NCBI GenBank assembly: GCA_910587555.1
Contig: CAJULV010000047.1
Span: 1-31,933, forward strand
Source: an uncultured Acetatifactor sp.
GTDB taxonomy: Bacteria; Bacillota; Clostridia; Lachnospirales; Lachnospiraceae
DNA length: 31,933 nucleotides
Direction: 5' to 3'
A program made the position numbers and the translations under genes. Positions 6,577-14,228 of this stretch are shown piece after piece. Positions within the stretch are counted from its first letter, which is position 1. Each line of letters begins with the position of its first letter. The notes beneath the pieces were generated by a model that did no database searches, was not told where the DNA came from, and saw only the letters and a program-made list of their open reading frames with translations.

Positions 6577-8474
6577 GTAAGGCAGATAAAAAGGCAGCAA
6601 AACAGCAGGTCCAGGAAACGGAAGCAACTGCAGCGGCAAAAGCAGGGGCAGCGTCAAAGCAGATGAAACGGGCCATTGTTTACTTGGCAAAAGAATCTCC
6701 GGGCATCTTCCCGCTGGCATTGCTGCAGGCAGTGATGGAGGCTGCCTATCCCTACATCGGCATCCTGCTTTCCGCCGGGATTCTCACGGAACTGGCGGAC
6801 CCGGGCAGAAGCATGTCCCATTTGTTCCGGATGGCGCTGTTGCTGGTGGGACTGAACTTCCTGGGCAGAAGAATGATGGATTTCGGGGGGCAGCTTCTGG
6901 ACGTGCTGCAGTATACAGTGCTGAAACACATTGAGAGGGCGGTGGCGGAGAAAGCCTGGAAGATGGACTACGCCATGAGCGCGGACCCCAAGATTAACGA
7001 GACAAAGCAGAGGATTACCAGATGGCATTACAGCAGGGGCGTTCTGGCTTTGGTGGGACAGGTGAGAGGGGTGTTCCAGGCCCTGGTGACCATCGGCATT
7101 TCCATTGCCCTGGTGGCGGAATTTTTCCGGGCAAAGGCAGTGGGGGAGGACCGGACAGCCGCTCTTCTGAATCACTGGGCAGTGTCTGTGCTGTTTCTCG
7201 TATTGCTGTCTTTTTCCATTATTTACAGCATTAGCACGTCATTCCATATACAAAAATACTATTTTAAAACAAACGAAACATCGGAAAAACCCATAAACCG
7301 GATGATGTACCTGATGGACAGCTGTTTTAGCAAGTATCGAAACGGGAAAGATATCCGCATGTTTCATGCAAAGAAACAGATCTCCGGGAAGCTTCGGGCA
7401 CTGGGCGGGGAATATCTCCGGGAGATCGAGCCTGCTTTTCGATATGAGAGAAGGAAAACTTTTTACTCCATCCTGATTTCCAGATGTTTTGACCTGCTTG
7501 TGTATCTGTTTGTGGGGGCAAAGGCCGTATTCGGAGCCTTCGGTGTGGGCAGCATTCTGAAATATACAGGGATGGTGACTCAATTGGGAGACGGCGTCAC
7601 CAGACTCTGCGATACTGTCAGGGATTTTCTGCAGAACCTGGAGTATGTGGAGGTGTATTTCCGGTATCTGGATATGCCCAATGCCACGGCGGAGGGAACC
7701 CTGCCGGTAACACAGGAAATCTGGGACAACTACGAATTCGAATTCCGGAACGTGACCTTTGCCTATCCGGGAGCTCCGGGTCCCAGTCTCTCCGGCATCA
7801 GCTGCCGCTTCCGCAAGGGAGAGAAGATTGCCATTGTGGGCCGCAACGGCTCCGGCAAGACCACTTTTATCAAGCTTCTGTGCAGACTCTGTGACCCCCA
7901 GGAGGGGGAGATTCTGCTCAACGGCGTGGATATCCGGAAATATCAGTACCAGGAATATCTGTCCTTCTTTTCCACGGTATTCCAGGATTACCAGATCTTT
8001 GACTTTAAACTGGGAGAAAATGTGGCGGCGGAGAGCGAATATGACGGAGAGCGGGTAAAGGAAGCCCTGGAAAACGCAGGTTTTGGAGAGCGGCTGCGCA
8101 CTTTGGCGGACGGATTGGACACGCAGCTGTTCAAGCGGTTTTCCGAGGATGGGGTGGAGCTGTCCGGCGGGGAGTCCCAGAAGGTGGCCATTGCCCGGTG
8201 CCTGTACAAGGATGCGCCCTATGTGGTATTGGATGAACCCACTGCGGCTCTGGACCCGGTGGCGGAGGCGGATATCTACCAGAGGATGAACCGCTTTACC
8301 AGGGACAAAGGCGCAATTTATATTTCCCACAGGCTTTCCAGCTGTCATTTCTGTCACAGGATACTGGTTTTCGAGGAGGGCAGGATTGCGGAACAGGGCA
8401 GCCATGAGGAGCTTCTGGCGGCAAAGGGGCTTTACCGGAGGCTGTGGGACGCCCAGGCGCAGTATTATGCGTAG
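6573..8474 (+). CDS. ABC exporter, fused permease/ATPase, second half-transporter
   Basis: A 633-aa partner of the preceding exporter, overlapping it by four bases and preceded by GGAGGTGGAGAAGGAA. A charged, Ala/Lys-rich N-terminus is followed by a membrane domain and a C-terminal ATPase domain with VGRNGSGKTTFIKLL (Walker A), VELSGGESQ (signature), YVVLDEPTAALDP (Walker B) and YISHRLSS (H-loop). Both ATPase sites of the pair look canonical, unlike many heterodimeric exporters with one degenerate site. There is no adjacent peptide precursor, accessory protease or two-component system to reveal the cargo. Transcription probably ends at the large hairpin at 8512-8575. Confidence 0.9.
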   Translation: MSKADKKAAKQQVQETEATAAAKAGAASKQMKRAIVYLAKESPGIFPLALLQAVMEAAYPYIGILLSAGILTELADPGRSMSHLFRMALLLVGLNFLGRRMMDFGGQLLDVLQYTVLKHIERAVAEKAWKMDYAMSADPKINETKQRITRWHYSRGVLALVGQVRGVFQALVTIGISIALVAEFFRAKAVGEDRTAALLNHWAVSVLFLVLLSFSIIYSISTSFHIQKYYFKTNETSEKPINRMMYLMDSCFSKYRNGKDIRMFHAKKQISGKLRALGGEYLREIEPAFRYERRKTFYSILISRCFDLLVYLFVGAKAVFGAFGVGSILKYTGMVTQLGDGVTRLCDTVRDFLQNLEYVEVYFRYLDMPNATAEGTLPVTQEIWDNYEFEFRNVTFAYPGAPGPSLSGISCRFRKGEKIAIVGRNGSGKTTFIKLLCRLCDPQEGEILLNGVDIRKYQYQEYLSFFSTVFQDYQIFDFKLGENVAAESEYDGERVKEALENAGFGERLRTLADGLDTQLFKRFSEDGVELSGGESQKVAIARCLYKDAPYVVLDEPTAALDPVAEADIYQRMNRFTRDKGAIYISHRLSSCHFCHRILVFEEGRIAEQGSHEELLAAKGLYRRLWDAQAQYYA

Positions 8475-8511
8475 GGGCGGACCGGAAGGATTGGATAAGC
8501 AAAATTGCAAA

Positions 8512-8575
8512 GCAGCGCCTCCGGAATCAGCCTGGAAGCAGGTGTTTCCCGGCTGATGTCCGGCGGAGGCGCTGC
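8512..8575. terminator. Nested long hairpin between convergent genes
   Basis: GCAGCGCCTCCG (8512-8523) pairs perfectly with CGGAGGCGCTGC (8564-8575). Inside it ATCAGCC (8526-8532) pairs with GGCTGAT (8551-8557). It lies between the end of the ABC operon and the end of the minus-strand methyltransferase, where a bidirectional terminator is expected. No good T-tract follows on either side, so termination is inferred from position and stability only. Confidence 0.5.
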
Positions 8576-8615
8576 CGCTGTCTTGGGATTTATTTTCGGA
8601 ATTGTGTTTAAAAGT

Positions 8616-9725
8616 TTACTTCCACCCATAAGAGATCATGATGCCGTATGTATGGGTCAGGGATATAGTTTCCCTGTTGTTTTTCAGATATTTCACAATG
8701 CCGTTCATCTGGCGGCAATAGTCTTCCGCTTCTTTCCGGTCCATGCCGTGGTTCATAAAATAGGAGATGGTGGTCTCGATCTCTTGATCCGTTTTTTCGT
8801 CGTTCCAGTGGTCCGCTTTTATGATGCTTTCCAAAAGATCACCATAGTCAGAAACTTCCGGTTCAAGGACGGTAACCCTGTCGTTCATCCGGCAGGATAT
8901 ATTTTTCAGTCCGGCGGCTTTCATGTAATGCGGGATTTTCATGGCAATGGAATAATCCCGGTTCTGCTGCTCCAGTTCCTTCTGCCATAGCTTCTTCAGC
9001 CCCTGGTGCCGGCACAGATCCATGTAATTCATGCCGCTGATGTACAGACCGTCCGTTTCGAACTCACGGTTGCACTCCAGGCTTACCAGAAGCCCGCCTT
9101 CTTTTACGAAACCTGCCATTTTGCGCAGAAGGTTTTCACCGTCATTGACATGCCGCAGAACTGCCTGGCAGATGACCAGGGGATAGGGTTCCTTCGGCCT
9201 GTAGTTCTGGATATCCGAAAAAATGAATTCGGCGGTAATATCCGAATACCGGTAATATTTTTTTGCCGCCTCAATCATATTTCGGGAAAAGTCGATGCCA
9301 ATATATTTACTGCCTTTGGGGAGCAGGGGCATCATCAAAAGGCCCAGTGCTCCGTAACCGCATCCGCAGTCCAGGACAGTGATCGGTTCATGAATGTTCC
9401 ACACATCCCGGATCAGAAACTGCATATAATCCCGATTCCACATGGTTTTCCGGGTATGGAGCAGATATTCCAGTCTGTGTTCCCAGTATTCTGCCGTTCC
9501 GGAATTGGAGGGTTTGTATGTTTCCTCCAGAGGGGCCAGTCCCAACAGGGCATCCACGGTTACACCAAAAAAGGCACTGATGTGGGGCAGCATGGACAGA
9601 TCAGGGGAGGTGGCGCCGTTCTCCCATTTGCTGATGGTCTGATAAGATACGTTGAGGACTTCACCCAGTTCCTGCTGGGTGAGATTATGTTTTTTTCTAA
9701 GTTCTGCAAGTTTGAATTCAATCAT
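8616..9725 (-). CDS. XRE helix-turn-helix fused to class I SAM methyltransferase
   Basis: A 369-aa protein starting at the ATG at 9725, chosen for AAGGAGAG seven bases upstream and for beginning exactly at the HTH. Residues ~1-60 are an XRE HTH (LTQQELGEVLNVSYQTISKW, PDLSMLPHISAFFGVTVDAL). Residues ~105-230 are a Rossmann SAM methyltransferase: motif I VLDCGCGYGALGLLM, acidic loop GIDFSRNMIEAA, and PLVICQAVLRHVND as motif IV. The C-terminal ~130 residues are helical and unassigned. This HTH-methyltransferase fusion occurs in Clostridia, but its substrate is unknown to me. It may sense or use a small molecule and regulate itself: an inverted repeat lies just upstream. Confidence 0.85.
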   Translation of the reverse strand: MIEFKLAELRKKHNLTQQELGEVLNVSYQTISKWENGATSPDLSMLPHISAFFGVTVDALLGLAPLEETYKPSNSGTAEYWEHRLEYLLHTRKTMWNRDYMQFLIRDVWNIHEPITVLDCGCGYGALGLLMMPLLPKGSKYIGIDFSRNMIEAAKKYYRYSDITAEFIFSDIQNYRPKEPYPLVICQAVLRHVNDGENLLRKMAGFVKEGGLLVSLECNREFETDGLYISGMNYMDLCRHQGLKKLWQKELEQQNRDYSIAMKIPHYMKAAGLKNISCRMNDRVTVLEPEVSDYGDLLESIIKADHWNDEKTDQEIETTISYFMNHGMDRKEAEDYCRQMNGIVKYLKNNRETISLTHTYGIMISYGWK

Positions 9726-9743
9726 ATGGACTCTCCTTTTTGT

Positions 9744-9786
9744 TTGATGTTTCCCATAACATGATACCATGAGCGCAGAACATCAA
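9744..9786 (-). promoter_or_regulatory. Candidate operator upstream of XRE-methyltransferase
   Basis: TTGATGTT (9744-9751) and AACATCAA (9779-9786) form a perfect 8-bp inverted repeat separated by 27 nt, just upstream of the minus-strand start. TTTGATGT recurs at 9806-9812. A TATCAT -10-like hexamer lies between the arms, but no good -35 accompanies it. Autoregulation by the HTH is inferred. Confidence 0.4.
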
Positions 9787-9828
9787 GCGTCACCGAAGGA
9801 GACATTTGATGTGCAAGCCATGGGATGC

Positions 9829-9903
9829 GGTATAATGCATCGCAAAGCGATGTCAATACAGCGCCAGCTGTATTGCATTCTGCGTTAGCAGAATGATTAT
9901 ACC
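9829..9903. repeat. 75-nt cloverleaf-forming palindromic element
   Basis: Outer arms GGTATAAT (9829-9836) and ATTATACC (9896-9903) enclose three perfect hairpins back to back: CATCGC-AAA-GCGATG (9838-9852), CAATACAGC-GCCA-GCTGTATTG (9854-9875) and CATTCTGC-GTTA-GCAGAATG (9876-9895). Together they form a four-way junction. It is not a tRNA: no T-loop, D-loop or anticodon-loop consensus. It ends just before the ribosome binding site of the split small gene. Confidence 0.8.
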
Positions 9904-9918
9904 ATGAGAGGATGATAT

Positions 9919-10262
9919 ATGTCTTTCAGTGATTTGGAGAATGGATTCTCTTTGTTGAAGAATGGGAAACCCCAGGAACAACGTCCATCTGTCAACACAA
10001 TCCCAATCCGTGAAAGGCAGTCAAAGGGTTACTGTTCACAGTTGCCTCCGCGAAGTGTTTTCGTGCGTATTTTGCACGAAAATCACGAGACAGCAGGCGC
10101 CAAAATGAGCGTACTTTGCTCGTTTTGTGTGCATCAGTTACTGTGAACGGAGTGAACAGTAACGTCAAGGACGGCAATCTATACATTCCGGGGGATAGTG
10201 TCTTGTCAGGCATGGATTATTATGGTAAGGTGTTTATGAAGGACAATGTACGTAAGGAATAG
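9919..10262 (+). pseudogene. Small gene (66 codons before insertion) interrupted by palindromic element
   Basis: An ATG at 9919, preceded by GAGAGGATGATAT, opens a frame MSFSDLENGFSLLKNGK ... TIPIRERQSK that reaches 10027. The continuation after the insertion reads DGNLYIPGDSVLSGMDYYG and ends KDNVRKE with a TAG at 10260-10262. Joining 10027 directly to 10171 (removing the element and one copy of its flanking repeat) gives a single 66-codon frame. I do not recognise the family; it is small and soluble. The frame restoration is direct sequence evidence that the gene was once continuous. Confidence 0.6.
10028..10163. mobile_element. 136-bp MITE-like palindromic element with target duplication
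   Basis: Terminal inverted repeats GTTACTGTTCAC (10028-10039) and GTGAACAGTAAC (10152-10163) are perfect over 12 bp. Inside are two hairpins with related 7-nt loops: TTTTCGTGC-GTATTTT-GCACGAAAA (10058-10082) and CAAAATGAGC-GTACTTT-GCTCGTTTTG (10101-10127, one G-T pair). The element is flanked immediately by GTCAAAGG (10020-10027) and GTCAAGG (10164-10170), a near-perfect direct repeat expected from target-site duplication. It encodes no protein, so it would have been moved in trans. Confidence 0.7.
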
Positions 10263-10306
10263 CCCGTGCGGAAATGGTTTTCGGCAGCGGGCGGAAAGGT
10301 GTGAAT

Positions 10307-11404
10307 ATGGAATATTTGGAATTGGGAAATCTGGTCAGGGATATAGACCCGGATATGCAGGCAGGAAACCCCAGGAACAGCGAGGGAACGTTTCTGGAGA
10401 CGAAAAAGGACGGAATTCTGTTTGTTTACAGCCGTTTTCGCGGCCAGGATCCGGCGGATCATGCTTATGCGGATCTGTGCCTGATGCGCTCCATGGACGG
10501 GGGCAGAACTTTTGACCAGGGTACGGTGATCCTGACCTGCGAGGGGGAGGAAGGGGTGAACATGATGTCCCCGTCCCTGATGGAGATGCAGGACGGGGAG
10601 GTGGGACTCTTTTACCTGGTCAGGATAACTTACGATATAACGAAGATTTTTCTGCGGAAGTCTGCGGACGGGGGCAGAACCTGGGGGGAAAGGGTCTGCT
10701 GTACGCCCCAGGATGATTTCTTTGTGATAAATAATGACAGGGTCCTGCGCCTGAACAGCGGACGCATTGTGGTTCCGGTGGCAAGCCACAGGGCAAGGGG
10801 CGGAATTCTGGACAGCCGTTCGGACATTCAGTGCTTTCTCTCCGATGACGACGGAAAGACATGGAGGGCGGCGTCGGGCAAGTGCAGCCTGCCCCAGTCT
10901 TCCCACTGTATTTCAGGGCTGCAGGAGCCGGGAGTGGTGGAGCTGTCAAACGGGGTGCTCTGGGGATGGGCCAGAACGGAACTGGGAAGACAGTATGAGA
11001 CATTTTCAATGGACGGAGGGGACACATGGACTGTCTGTCAGCCATCCAGGTTTACTTCCCCCAACAGCCCTCTGTGCATGAAGCGGGGATATGACGGAAG
11101 GCTTTATGCCATCTGGAATCCCATCCCGGAGTACAATGGCAGGGAGAAGCCGGATTATTTTACCGGAGGCAGAACGCCCCTTGTCATTGCATCCAGTGGG
11201 GATGAGGGCAAAACGTTTACCGATCCTGTGGCTTTTGAGTGGGACGGGGAGAGCGGCTATTGTTACTGTGCCATCTGCTTTACCCGGGAAGCGCTGCTCC
11301 TGGCCTACTGTGCGGGAGGCAGGAAGGAGCGCAGCTGTCTGGTGAAAACCCGCATCCGCAGGGTGGAGAGAGACGAGGTTGTGAAAACGGCGGGCAGAGC
11401 GTAA
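10307..11404 (+). CDS. Cytoplasmic sialidase-like (BNR/Asp-box) protein
   Basis: A 365-aa protein with start at ATG 10307, preceded by GCGGAAAGG. Five Asp-box (SxDxGxTW-like) repeats mark a six-bladed beta-propeller of the sialidase superfamily: SMDGGRTF (~62), SADGGRTW (~119), SDDDGKTW (~179), SMDGGDTW (~234) and SSGDEGKTF (~296). An N-terminal Arg-rich motif (YSRFRGQDPADH) and QEPGVVELSNG match family members annotated as exo-alpha-sialidase or BNR-repeat proteins. There is no signal peptide, so it acts in the cytoplasm, if it is a glycosidase at all. No sialic-acid transporter or nan genes are nearby. Enzyme specificity is unproven. Confidence 0.8.
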   Translation: MEYLELGNLVRDIDPDMQAGNPRNSEGTFLETKKDGILFVYSRFRGQDPADHAYADLCLMRSMDGGRTFDQGTVILTCEGEEGVNMMSPSLMEMQDGEVGLFYLVRITYDITKIFLRKSADGGRTWGERVCCTPQDDFFVINNDRVLRLNSGRIVVPVASHRARGGILDSRSDIQCFLSDDDGKTWRAASGKCSLPQSSHCISGLQEPGVVELSNGVLWGWARTELGRQYETFSMDGGDTWTVCQPSRFTSPNSPLCMKRGYDGRLYAIWNPIPEYNGREKPDYFTGGRTPLVIASSGDEGKTFTDPVAFEWDGESGYCYCAICFTREALLLAYCAGGRKERSCLVKTRIRRVERDEVVKTAGRA

Positions 11405-11669
11405 GGGGAGAGAGGAGGAAGATCTGGCGGTCATCAGGGAAAACGAGGAGCAGCTGACAGTGTGCGGCGGTGAACACTGCGGTGCGCTTTACTGGTATAT
11501 GGTGTCGGAACCGGCATGTGGAAAAGTGCCTGCAAAAGAATATTATGCGGCACTGGGGAAGAGGGCGATTCAGGGAGATCTGCCTCCGGATATTCAGGGA
11601 TATGCGGCAGAAAGAGGGGATAGGGGAAATCTGATTTCCCCTTGCTTCCCTATATTTCCCTGCCCATAA
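11385..11669 (+). other. Unassigned open frame after the sialidase-like gene
   Basis: A frame without a normal start runs through EEEDLAVIRENEEQLTVCGG, then ALYWYMVSEPACGKV, and stops at 11667-11669, overlapping the end of the minus-strand gene by 20 bp. Composition is protein-like and GGAGG occurs at 11414-11418, but the only start options are distant (for example GTG 11460). It may be a decayed or frameshifted gene. No family recognised. Confidence 0.25.
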
Positions 11670-12705
11670 AGCGCAGGGGATTCCCGCCCGGATTGACGGC
11701 AAGAACGGCTGTCAGGATTTCTTCCCTGCGGCTTTCCGGGTCAGGCAGGCTGCAGACAATATCGTTCAGATCATAAGGGCCGTACCGGAAGTGGCCCACC
11801 GATGCGCCGCAGAACCTGCCGTCGATGAGCAGATACTGGAGAGGCTCGCAGTCGTAGGGAAGTCCTTCCGTCAGGTCTTTGACCATCTGTTTCAGCAGGG
11901 GCTCCCGGGACTTGAAAAGGATGTCGTTTCGGTGGAGGGCATAGACGGAGCTTATGTCTTTCACCTCATAATCCTCCAGAAGCGCCGCATCACTTTTCAG
12001 CAGATAGCCTGATTCCCATGAAGTTAACACCCCTTCTGCAGTCAGTTCCGCAACGGCTTTTTGGATCTCTTTTCCGGGCATGCGGTAAAAGGCTTTTGCC
12101 ATGGCGGCATCAAACCACACCATCCGATAGGCGAACCGCTGCAGCAGGATTTTCAGGGCTTCAGTTCTGGTGTATCGCTGTGGATTTACCTCGGGAAACA
12201 TTTCCTCAAAGCGATACCATCCCCGGTCCCATTCCCCGTCGTACTGGTCCTCATAGAGCAGAAATGCCTCCTGAAGCCTGTGGAGGATGGGGGTGATTTG
12301 TTTCACCAGCAGCCCGGTCTCTTCCTTGAGCTGCTGAATGTTGAAGGGTCCGGCCTTTTCAATGAGGGTAAGGATCTCCGTCTGCTCCGGAGTGGGAGCG
12401 GCCAGGGGCTTGCGGTAAAGGGAGGCGAAGAGTTCCATGTCCTCGCACATAATCCACCCAAGATTGCCTCCGGCGAAGCGTCCCTTTACCAGTTTCCGCT
12501 TCAGTTGCCGGTGCCGGTTGAATTCCATATCGTCAAAGGCGGCGCGGAAGGAGAGGACAGGAGGCTCTCCGAAGCCGTGCCAGTAGACGTTCTGGCCGGG
12601 CTGGGTGTCCCGGTAAAGGGCTGTGTATTCGGTTTCGTCTGCCTTTTTGAGCAGGCATTGCCGCTCCATGCGCAGGGAGAGAATTTTTTTGTCCATATTG
12701 TTCAT
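11650..12705 (-). CDS. Winged-helix AlkZ/YcaQ-like (HTH_42) protein
   Basis: A 351-aa protein of the winged-helix DNA-binding / AlkZ-like DNA glycosylase superfamily. The N-terminus has RMERQCLLKKAD, and around residues 110-160 a winged-helix segment GPFNIQQLKEETGLLVKQIT is followed by the DRGWYRFEEMFPEVN pattern. AlkZ/YcaQ members unhook interstrand DNA crosslinks using a Gln-x-Gln or Gln-x-Asp motif near the N-terminus; I do not see a clear copy here, so the enzymatic role is uncertain. The start MNNMDKK follows AAAGAAAG on the minus strand. It is the last gene of a minus-strand series after the WYL regulator and the DUF3795 gene, which suggests a damage- or stress-responsive unit. Confidence 0.7.
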   Translation of the reverse strand: MNNMDKKILSLRMERQCLLKKADETEYTALYRDTQPGQNVYWHGFGEPPVLSFRAAFDDMEFNRHRQLKRKLVKGRFAGGNLGWIMCEDMELFASLYRKPLAAPTPEQTEILTLIEKAGPFNIQQLKEETGLLVKQITPILHRLQEAFLLYEDQYDGEWDRGWYRFEEMFPEVNPQRYTRTEALKILLQRFAYRMVWFDAAMAKAFYRMPGKEIQKAVAELTAEGVLTSWESGYLLKSDAALLEDYEVKDISSVYALHRNDILFKSREPLLKQMVKDLTEGLPYDCEPLQYLLIDGRFCGASVGHFRYGPYDLNDIVCSLPDPESRREEILTAVLAVNPGGNPLRFMGREI

Positions 12706-12736
12706 TCTTTCTTTTTGGTTTCTGTGTTCGGGAGTA

Positions 12737-12766
12737 TGTTTGAAAATGCATTGTCTGTTTCAAACA
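12737..12766. repeat. Short inverted repeat related to the 3117 element
   Basis: TGTTTGAAA (12737-12745) and TTTCAAACA (12758-12766) are perfect arms. The left arm continues AAT, matching the arm of the repeat at 3117-3131 over TGTTTGAAAAT. It lies in the 81-nt gap between two minus-strand genes. Confidence 0.55.
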
Positions 12767-12786
12767 GTGTTATGCCCTGTCCGGAT

Positions 12787-13062
12787 TCAGGTTTCCTGAT
12801 CTCTCTGCCAGATTTTACATTGTTCGATTCGGGCGCCGTGGGGCGTATCGCCATGCTCCGGGTCACAGGAATACTTTGTCAGCATGTCGCAGGGGATTTG
12901 GGGGCATTGACCGCAGTGAAGGAAGCCTTTTTCCTGGCAGCAGGCGGCCACGGGACATTCGCCGTGGAAAGGTTGTCCTTCCGTCTCAATACAGCCGCCG
13001 CAGCCGCAGGTTTCCTTGTACGTGCATCCGGTGCAGTGCAGTCCGCATCTTGAATCAACCAT
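12787..13062 (-). CDS. DUF3795 Cys-rich protein
   Basis: A 91-aa protein starting at ATG 13062 (ribosome binding site GGAGG eight bases upstream); longer in-frame extensions have no support. Many cysteines are arranged in pairs: CGLHCTGCTYKETCGCGGC, later ECPVAACC, HCGQCPQIPCDML. This matches the DUF3795 family, small Cys-rich proteins presumed to bind zinc or an iron-sulfur cluster, of unknown function and common in anaerobes. A neighbouring WYL regulator is a frequent context, suggesting regulation by it (inference). The 5' leader is about 145 nt if the predicted promoter is right. Confidence 0.8.
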   Translation of the reverse strand: MVDSRCGLHCTGCTYKETCGCGGCIETEGQPFHGECPVAACCQEKGFLHCGQCPQIPCDMLTKYSCDPEHGDTPHGARIEQCKIWQRDQET

Positions 13063-13213
13063 CTTTTGTACCTCCGTTTTCTCATTGTGAGCCCTTCTCA
13101 TAGGGGGATTTTGCATCGGTTCAGTTACCTGTCTGAACAATTGCGCATGAATTATGGAAGGGTTGCAGGTGGTTCCCCGGGGGACAGTGTGCCTGGGGAT
13201 TTCCGCCATTTTT

Positions 13214-13251
13214 ATGATAGCACACCGAACATGCCAACAGTATGTCATGTT
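13214..13251 (-). promoter_or_regulatory. Candidate promoter/operator for the DUF3795 gene
   Basis: On the minus strand a TATCAT -10 (plus-strand 13214-13219) lies downstream of an inverted repeat AACATG...CATGTT (plus-strand 13228-13233 and 13246-13251) that covers TGACATACTGTTGGCA. The -35 is weak, consistent with an activated promoter. The WYL regulator upstream is the obvious candidate binder. Confidence 0.4.
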
Positions 13252-13325
13252 TCATGCATATGGTATTGCAATGATGTAATATTCCGTGAAAATGACAGTA
13301 TATGCTCGAAAAATCAAGGGGCTTA

Positions 13326-14228
13326 TTATTTTTCATACAGATTCCGGGCTGCGTCCAGGGCAGCCTTTATCCGGTCTACCATCTCCGGCGGTTCCAGGAC
13401 CTTCACCTTATCGCCGAAGCCCAGAAACCATTCCAGGGCGCGTTCTTTCGTGGTGAATCCCCACTTTGCATATAATCTGCCGTCCTCCCGTGGGGTAAAG
13501 CAGCGGGGGCCGTATTCTTCCACCAGGCGGTATTTCAAGGAGGAATCATAGAGAGCGGCAACCATGTAGTCATCTGTCATGTGGGAGCCGAAGCGGGTTT
13601 TTTCTTCCGGAATCTCCCTGGGGGAGAAAGGTTCCCGGGTAATCTGCAGGTCCCACAGGCGGCGCAGCTTATACAGGCGGAAATCCCGGCGCTGCCTGCA
13701 GAAGCCGAAGACATACCAGTCAGACCATTTAAAGACGATTTGGCAGGGTTCTATCAGCTTGTCCGCCTCCCCTTTTTCATAATAGTACCGGAAGGCAATG
13801 CATTTGGAGGTCTCAATGGCAGATTTGATCTGTTCCAGTTTGGAAGTCAGGTCATCTTTATAATGGGAGGCCAGATCAATGGTCATATGGCCTGCGGCGC
13901 TGACGGCCTGCCTGCCGCCGATTTTCCGGGCCAGGTTTTCCCCGGAAGCGGAACGGGAAACGCTGTCCAGAGATTTTAAGCCCGTGAAGACAGCGGCCAG
14001 CTCCTGCTCTGTGAATACCGTGGTATCCAGGGAAAATCCTTCCATGATGGAGATGCCGCCCCCTGCTCCCTGGGTGGTGACCAGGGGAATGCCGGCTTTG
14101 CAGATATCCTCAATGTCCCGGTTGATAGTTCTGCGGGACACCTCGAACTTCTCTGCGAGATAGGGAGCGGTGACGGTTTTCTGCTGCTGCAGAGTTGTAA
14201 TAATGCCGATTAAACGATATATTTTCAT
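13326..14228 (-). CDS. YafY-type WYL-domain transcriptional regulator
   Basis: A 300-aa protein. Residues 1-55 form an HTH_11/DeoR-like winged helix (LAEKFEVSRRTINRDIEDIC), followed by the glycine-rich wing GAGGGISIMEGF. Residues ~140-215 are the WYL domain (CIAFRYYYEKGEADKLIEP, DWYVFGFCRQRRDFRLYKL), and the end (VKVLEPPEMVDRIKAALDAA) is the WCX-type C-terminal extension. WYL regulators sense nucleic-acid or stress ligands and control adjacent genes. AAGGA lies upstream of the ATG, and a perfect consensus promoter drives the gene. The likely targets are the DUF3795 and AlkZ-like genes downstream on the same strand. Confidence 0.88.
   Translation of the reverse strand: MKIYRLIGIITTLQQQKTVTAPYLAEKFEVSRRTINRDIEDICKAGIPLVTTQGAGGGISIMEGFSLDTTVFTEQELAAVFTGLKSLDSVSRSASGENLARKIGGRQAVSAAGHMTIDLASHYKDDLTSKLEQIKSAIETSKCIAFRYYYEKGEADKLIEPCQIVFKWSDWYVFGFCRQRRDFRLYKLRRLWDLQITREPFSPREIPEEKTRFGSHMTDDYMVAALYDSSLKYRLVEEYGPRCFTPREDGRLYAKWGFTTKERALEWFLGFGDKVKVLEPPEMVDRIKAALDAARNLYEK

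Noticed and set aside
7239..8510. 423-codon minus-strand open frame opposite the second ABC gene
   Set aside because: Antisense shadow; the plus strand has complete Walker and signature motifs.
8505..9764. Plus-strand open frames opposite the methyltransferase
   Set aside because: The minus strand encodes a convincing HTH and SAM-binding protein with a good ribosome binding site; the plus-strand frames are shadows.
9829..9903. tRNA gene
   Set aside because: The cloverleaf shape and length fit, but the loops are 3-4 nt, and the conserved D-loop, anticodon-loop and T-loop bases and acceptor pairing are absent.
12061..13053. 330-codon plus-strand open frame across the AlkZ-like and DUF3795 genes
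   Set aside because: Spans two recognised minus-strand genes and their intergenic repeat, and has no domain signature.
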